From IMG/VR virus record IMGVR_UViG_3300010148_000024, positions 1-45,362 of that record: a stretch of DNA of 45,362 nt; one strand, 5' to 3'. Under the pieces are notes generated by a model. The model was given only the letters and a program-made list of their open reading frames with translations, ran no database searches and had not been told where the DNA came from. Below, piece by piece: positions 43,711-45,362 of this stretch (position 1 is its first letter; every line of letters starts with the position of its first letter). Source of the DNA: a virus. The position numbers and the translations under genes are program-made.

Positions 43711-44043
43711 ATGAATAAAGAAGAACCAACAGTATCAGTAGGCAATGAAACCATCGAAGTATCTATGATGATTGATGGAGAAAGAAAGCGAAAGAGATAT
43801 TCAGGCCATACCAAAGAAGAAGCGGTATCGGCGTTCAAAGAAGAATTTATGAGCGATTTGAAAAAAGCAGAAAAGAAAACATCATGTTGTTGCGGTGCAA
43901 CCAAAGAAACTCCTTGCGTTTGTATGCTCAAAGGAACTGAATGTTCTATGTCTAAACCAAAGTGCGCGTGTTATAGACTCCTTGACAAGCAAAAAGATGT
44001 CAAAAAGTCATTTGATGTTGGATGGTCTTTGATGAAAAGGTGA
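43711..44043 (+). CDS. Cys-rich protein with C-terminal tag
   Basis: A 110-residue protein with ATG 43711 after AAAGTGAGATGA. The N-terminal half is a small alpha/beta segment with many charges (SMMIDGERKRKRYSGHT). Residues 59-87 hold eight cysteines (59, 60, 61, 69, 71, 78, 85, 87), a dense metal-binding region. The last 11 residues (SFDVGWSLMKR) are a C-terminal copy of the tag peptide. Having the tag at the exact C-terminus contrasts with the N-terminal copies in other genes. Confidence 0.8.
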   Translation: MNKEEPTVSVGNETIEVSMMIDGERKRKRYSGHTKEEAVSAFKEEFMSDLKKAEKKTSCCCGATKETPCVCMLKGTECSMSKPKCACYRLLDKQKDVKKSFDVGWSLMKR

Positions 44044-44052
44044 TTGATTATA

Positions 44053-45362
44053 ATGGCCGCCTTCGATCAAGCATGGGGGTCGTTAAGGCCACACCTCATC
44101 CAAAAAGCGAGAGGTGGCATCAAAGCATTCCCTCCCGAACGCTTTGAAGAAATCATGCGGGATTACGAAGCAAATAGAGGCTCAATTATACCTGCGCCAA
44201 TGAAATACACTGGCAGTAAAGCGCAACCCCATTATATCGGCCCATTGCGTCGTGCTATGGCTCTAAACCCTTCTAAGAAAACCGGAGGGCGAAGGCGTAT
44301 GCTTGAACCTTTCATGGGGGCATTAAACGCATCAGCAAATGTTAATCCCGGTCAAAGAGCGTTGGTTGCGGATTACAATAGATTCATGCCCGAAGTCTTC
44401 AGGCGTATCCAAAACAATGACATGATTTTAGATATGGAGCCATTCATGCAAGATGGTGTCGTGCCTAAACAAACATATTATGAGGCAATCCGAGGCGCAG
44501 TTCCTAAAGGGCGGAGAACGAGAGAAAAGGATGGCTTCAATTCTACTTGGGATACATTGCTACCAAATTCTTTCAACGATTATCTCCGTAGAGAAAAAGA
44601 AGGAGAAGAATTGTCGGAACAAGAGGTGCGAGACATGCTGGAACAGTATGCTCGTTATCAAAGAATGGCATGGAGGGGAGATGCAAGGATGCCCCAAGGT
44701 TGGGCCAACCAAACCTCAAACGCACCTCTATTCAAATTCCCTGCTGGTTCAAAAATTGACTATGGCGTGAATGCGCCAGTGTATCGCAATTTTGATATTC
44801 GTTCTGGCATGGACTTTGCCGACTTCTTCAAATTAGGATTAGACCCCGATGACGATTTCTTGTTCCTCGATTCGCCTTATGCTGGCGGAGAGGGGGCAAA
44901 TTACGATGAGAATATGCCTTGGGAGGCTCAAGAATTGCTTGCCGAATTAGCAGGCGAACAAGCGGCGGAGGGTATGCCGGTAGTCGCAACCAACAATCCA
45001 ATTGTTGCACCGTTGTATGAAAAACAGGGATTCAAGACGCAATTATTAGGTCGGCCAGACAGATACCGCAATTACGACCAAAAGCAACCATTGGTGAAAC
45101 CAGAAGCGATAATGCACAATTTGGATGATTTCGATTGGTTTGAAAACCACCCTAACATGAAGTTAGCCAGTGACGATCCGTTTGAACAAGCATGGGGGTT
45201 AATCACCAAAGGTAAAGGCAAGTTCAAAGGATATTCAAAAAACACCATTAGCGACCGCCCAGTGAGGCAAGGAAAAGCAAAAGCGTGGGGAATTAGCCGA
45301 AAGGTGAAAAGAGGCCGCACAGCCCGCCGCTACAAGCGAAACAAGACAAGAGGGAATGTTCG
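44053..45362 (+). CDS. D12-class DNA adenine methylase, tagged at both ends, 3' end outside window
   Basis: A frame open from ATG 44053 (GGTGATTGATTATA upstream) to the window end, at least 436 residues. The D12-class N6-adenine methylase pattern is visible: M50KYTGSK (motif X-like), L84EPFMGA (motif I, SAM binding), A106DYN, and the catalytic motif IV at 273-276 as DSPY rather than the usual DPPY, then V310VATNNP. Between motif I and IV lies a charged helical insertion (about 130-265). Residues 3-10 (AFDQAWGS) and 375-383 (DPFEQAWGL) are tag copies at the N-terminal and near the C-terminal side of the core. The tail is very basic. It probably modifies viral DNA; the DSPY variation may affect activity. 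Confidence 0.85.
   Translation, partial: MAAFDQAWGSLRPHLIQKARGGIKAFPPERFEEIMRDYEANRGSIIPAPMKYTGSKAQPHYIGPLRRAMALNPSKKTGGRRRMLEPFMGALNASANVNPGQRALVADYNRFMPEVFRRIQNNDMILDMEPFMQDGVVPKQTYYEAIRGAVPKGRRTREKDGFNSTWDTLLPNSFNDYLRREKEGEELSEQEVRDMLEQYARYQRMAWRGDARMPQGWANQTSNAPLFKFPAGSKIDYGVNAPVYRNFDIRSGMDFADFFKLGLDPDDDFLFLDSPYAGGEGANYDENMPWEAQELLAELAGEQAAEGMPVVATNNPIVAPLYEKQGFKTQLLGRPDRYRNYDQKQPLVKPEAIMHNLDDFDWFENHPNMKLASDDPFEQAWGLITKGKGKFKGYSKNTISDRPVRQGKAKAWGISRKVKRGRTARRYKRNKTRGNV

Noticed and set aside
1-45362. Circular closure of the window (end joined to start)
   Set aside because: Both ends are inside open frames, but the joined frame of the methylase would end soon after in the start region, and no terminal repeat is visible. 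The window cannot be shown to be a complete circle.
1-45362. tRNA genes, CRISPR arrays, insertion sequences
   Set aside because: Reading through both strands showed no cloverleaf-like segments in gaps (the gaps are all under 50 bases), no regularly spaced repeats, and no transposase motif.

Overview
The window is an essentially gap-free, single-strand (+) late/structural module of a tailed double-stranded DNA virus (Caudoviricetes, long-tailed siphovirus-like layout). It carries the whole chain from terminase and portal through protease-scaffold, HK97-fold capsid, connector and tail proteins to very large tail-tip/fibre proteins. A cassette of small zinc-ribbon proteins follows, and the window ends in a DNA adenine methylase gene that runs off the edge. 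No rRNA, tRNA, CRISPR array, integrase, lysis gene or insertion sequence was recognised. The DNA is moderately AT-rich. ATG, TTG and GTG starts are used with GGTGA-type Shine-Dalgarno sites, and many stops and starts overlap (TAATG, TGATG, ATGA). The unusual number of Cys-pair zinc ribbons, two TATA-like boxes at archaeal spacing and the gene order would suit a virus of marine planktonic archaea (for example Poseidoniales/Marine Group II), but a marine bacteriophage cannot be excluded from sequence alone.

Layout: 3-1394 incomplete basic/unknown protein; 1400-2812 terminase large subunit; 2805-4061 unknown; 4063-5841 portal with an inserted zinc ribbon; 5856-8039 five small proteins, including an EF-hand/zinc-ribbon protein; 8051-11395 a 1114-residue protein with a degenerate-looking DNA ligase-like (nucleotidyltransferase) domain; 11444-12829 HK97-type prohead protease fused to a scaffold-like region; 12860-14023 major capsid protein; 14053-16687 small capsid or head-associated proteins; 16703-19014 connector/tail-completion proteins; 19029-21233 putative major tail protein; 21269-21652 SAP-like protein; 21636-22348 tail assembly chaperone pair joined by a probable -1 frameshift at CCCTTTG; 22353-23846 tape measure; 23846-40233 four tail-tip/baseplate/fibre proteins (412, 850, 1683 and 2510 aa), three with LamG/concanavalin-like domains; 40235-42209 two duplicated zinc-ribbon genes and two fibre-like proteins; 42219-44043 zinc-ribbon/basic small-protein cassette; 44053 to the end a D12-class adenine methylase.

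The most interesting signal is a short peptide of the form A-F-(D/N/E)-x-(A/G)-W-x-x-(M/L)-K. It recurs in at least seven or eight otherwise unrelated proteins, at N-termini, C-termini and interiors, mostly in zinc-ribbon proteins and at both ends of the methylase. It looks like a shared docking or packaging tag. Other notable points are the ligase-like domain inside the head module, the near-textbook slippery heptamer, the zinc ribbon in the portal, and the tandem duplicated tag genes at 40.2-40.7 kb.
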